32,415 nucleotides of DNA from Thermomicrobiales bacterium. Its GTDB lineage: Bacteria > Chloroflexota > Chloroflexia > Thermomicrobiales > CADCWN01. Every line of letters begins with the position of its first letter. Within the stretch, counting starts at the first letter, position 1. The notes beneath the pieces are model-generated. The model was given only the letters and a program-made list of their open reading frames with translations. It was not told the DNA's origin and did not search any database. Location of the stretch: positions 1 to 32,415 of the forward strand of contig JAUJMV010000042.1 in the NCBI GenBank assembly GCA_030446685.1, in the 5' to 3' direction. Below are positions 32,228-32,415 of the stretch, piece after piece. The position numbers and the translations under genes are program-made.

Positions 32228-32415
32228 ATGACCCGCACGACACCGCCATTCCGCGCGGACCATGTCGGGAGCCTATTGCGCCCGCCCGAGTTGCTGCGGG
32301 CGCGCGAGGATCATGCGGCCGGGCGCGTCACCGCCGAGGAGTTGCGGCGCGGGGGGGGCGCGGCGCGCCCGGGGGCGGGGGGGGTGGGGGGGGGGGCGTG
32401 GGGGGGGTGTTGTGG
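32228..32415 (+). CDS. MetE-like methyltransferase (cobalamin-independent methionine synthase C-terminal family), 5' part only
   Basis: ATG 32228 behind GGGAGGGGG encodes FRADHVGSLLRPPELLRARE followed by DHAAGRVTAEELR. This is the usual start of short MetE-type proteins (COG0620), where ADHVGSLLRP includes the homocysteine/zinc-domain entry strand. After about residue 40 the translation becomes glycine-rich, because the sequence turns into G-runs near the window end, and it cannot be trusted there. Such proteins transfer methyl groups from folate or other donors to thiols. The role next to the pca operon is unknown. Confidence 0.65.
   Translation, partial: MTRTTPPFRADHVGSLLRPPELLRAREDHAAGRVTAEELRRGGGAARPGAGGVGGGAWGGCC
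32345..32415. other. Low-complexity G-rich end
   Basis: The last 70 bases are dominated by runs of up to ten G with scattered C and T, and break the reading frame of a well-matched gene. This looks like low-quality sequence at a contig end, not biology. Confidence 0.6.

Noticed and set aside
30561..32231. A 556-codon open frame overlapping pcaB and running to the MetE-like gene
   Set aside because: It is out of frame with pcaB, whose signature motifs are clear, and encodes Arg/Gly/Pro-rich sequence only.
1..32415. tRNA or rRNA genes
   Set aside because: No T-loop GGTTCGAATCC-type sequence with a matching acceptor stem or rRNA-like stretch was seen on either strand by eye.

Overview
The window is very GC-rich bacterial DNA with strong GGAGG-type ribosome-binding sites and tightly packed catabolic operons. 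The gene content (stand-alone PcaC rather than a PcaL fusion, Family III CoA-transferases, a TcuA-like flavoprotein, HtpG, and many degenerate IS and palindromic repeats) would suit a high-GC Chloroflexota lineage such as Thermomicrobia. An actinobacterium or another high-GC soil bacterium cannot be excluded from this DNA alone.

Layout. (1) 0.2-8.4 kb is a clean carboxylic-acid catabolic region. A TcuA-like FAD dehydrogenase (-) diverges from a two-gene ThDP decarboxylase pair (+). Converging on that pair is a five-gene minus-strand operon: PrpD/MmgE, acyl-CoA dehydrogenase, CaiB-type CoA-transferase, and a second paralogous ThDP decarboxylase alpha/beta pair. (2) 8.6-11.0 kb holds a second minus-strand acyl-CoA cluster: an enoyl-CoA hydratase 3' remnant, a CoA-transferase and an enoyl-CoA hydratase, the latter two frameshifted. 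(3) 11.0-20.2 kb is a degenerate zone. It contains a Tat-type beta-propeller gene, an IS481-like transposase, a second DDE transposase and a subtilisin-like S8 protease, all broken by frameshifts, plus a cluster of palindromic repeats at 15.0-15.5 kb and a stretch of lower GC around 18.7-19.7 kb. (4) 20.2-23.6 kb carries htpG and an amidase. (5) 23.6-26.4 kb is repeat- and IS-rich: several 95-bp palindromes, a DinB fragment, an IS110 element and a cluster of three DnaA-box-like 9-mers. (6) 26.55-31.76 kb is a clean plus-strand protocatechuate operon: a TIM-barrel protein (possible 3-dehydroshikimate dehydratase), pobA, pcaC, pcaH, pcaG and pcaB. (7) The window ends in the 5' end of a MetE-like methyltransferase gene that runs into low-complexity G-rich sequence.

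How it fits together. PobA makes protocatechuate from 4-hydroxybenzoate, and the TIM-barrel enzyme could make it from 3-dehydroshikimate. PcaHG, PcaB and PcaC take protocatechuate to beta-ketoadipate enol-lactone; PcaD, PcaIJ and PcaF are not in the window. The left region looks like a route that activates a di- or tricarboxylic acid as a CoA thioester, oxidises it and decarboxylates a 2-oxo acid. The substrate is unknown.

Two things stand out. First, a family of about 95-bp near-perfect palindromes beginning TGTGCTGG and ending CCAGCACA occurs in several copies and solo arms, and several copies sit where a gene is cut off. Second, most frameshifts between 8.6 and 26 kb are restored by adding back a single C or G in a short homopolymer. 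Many apparent pseudogenes may therefore be sequencing-error artefacts rather than genuine decay.
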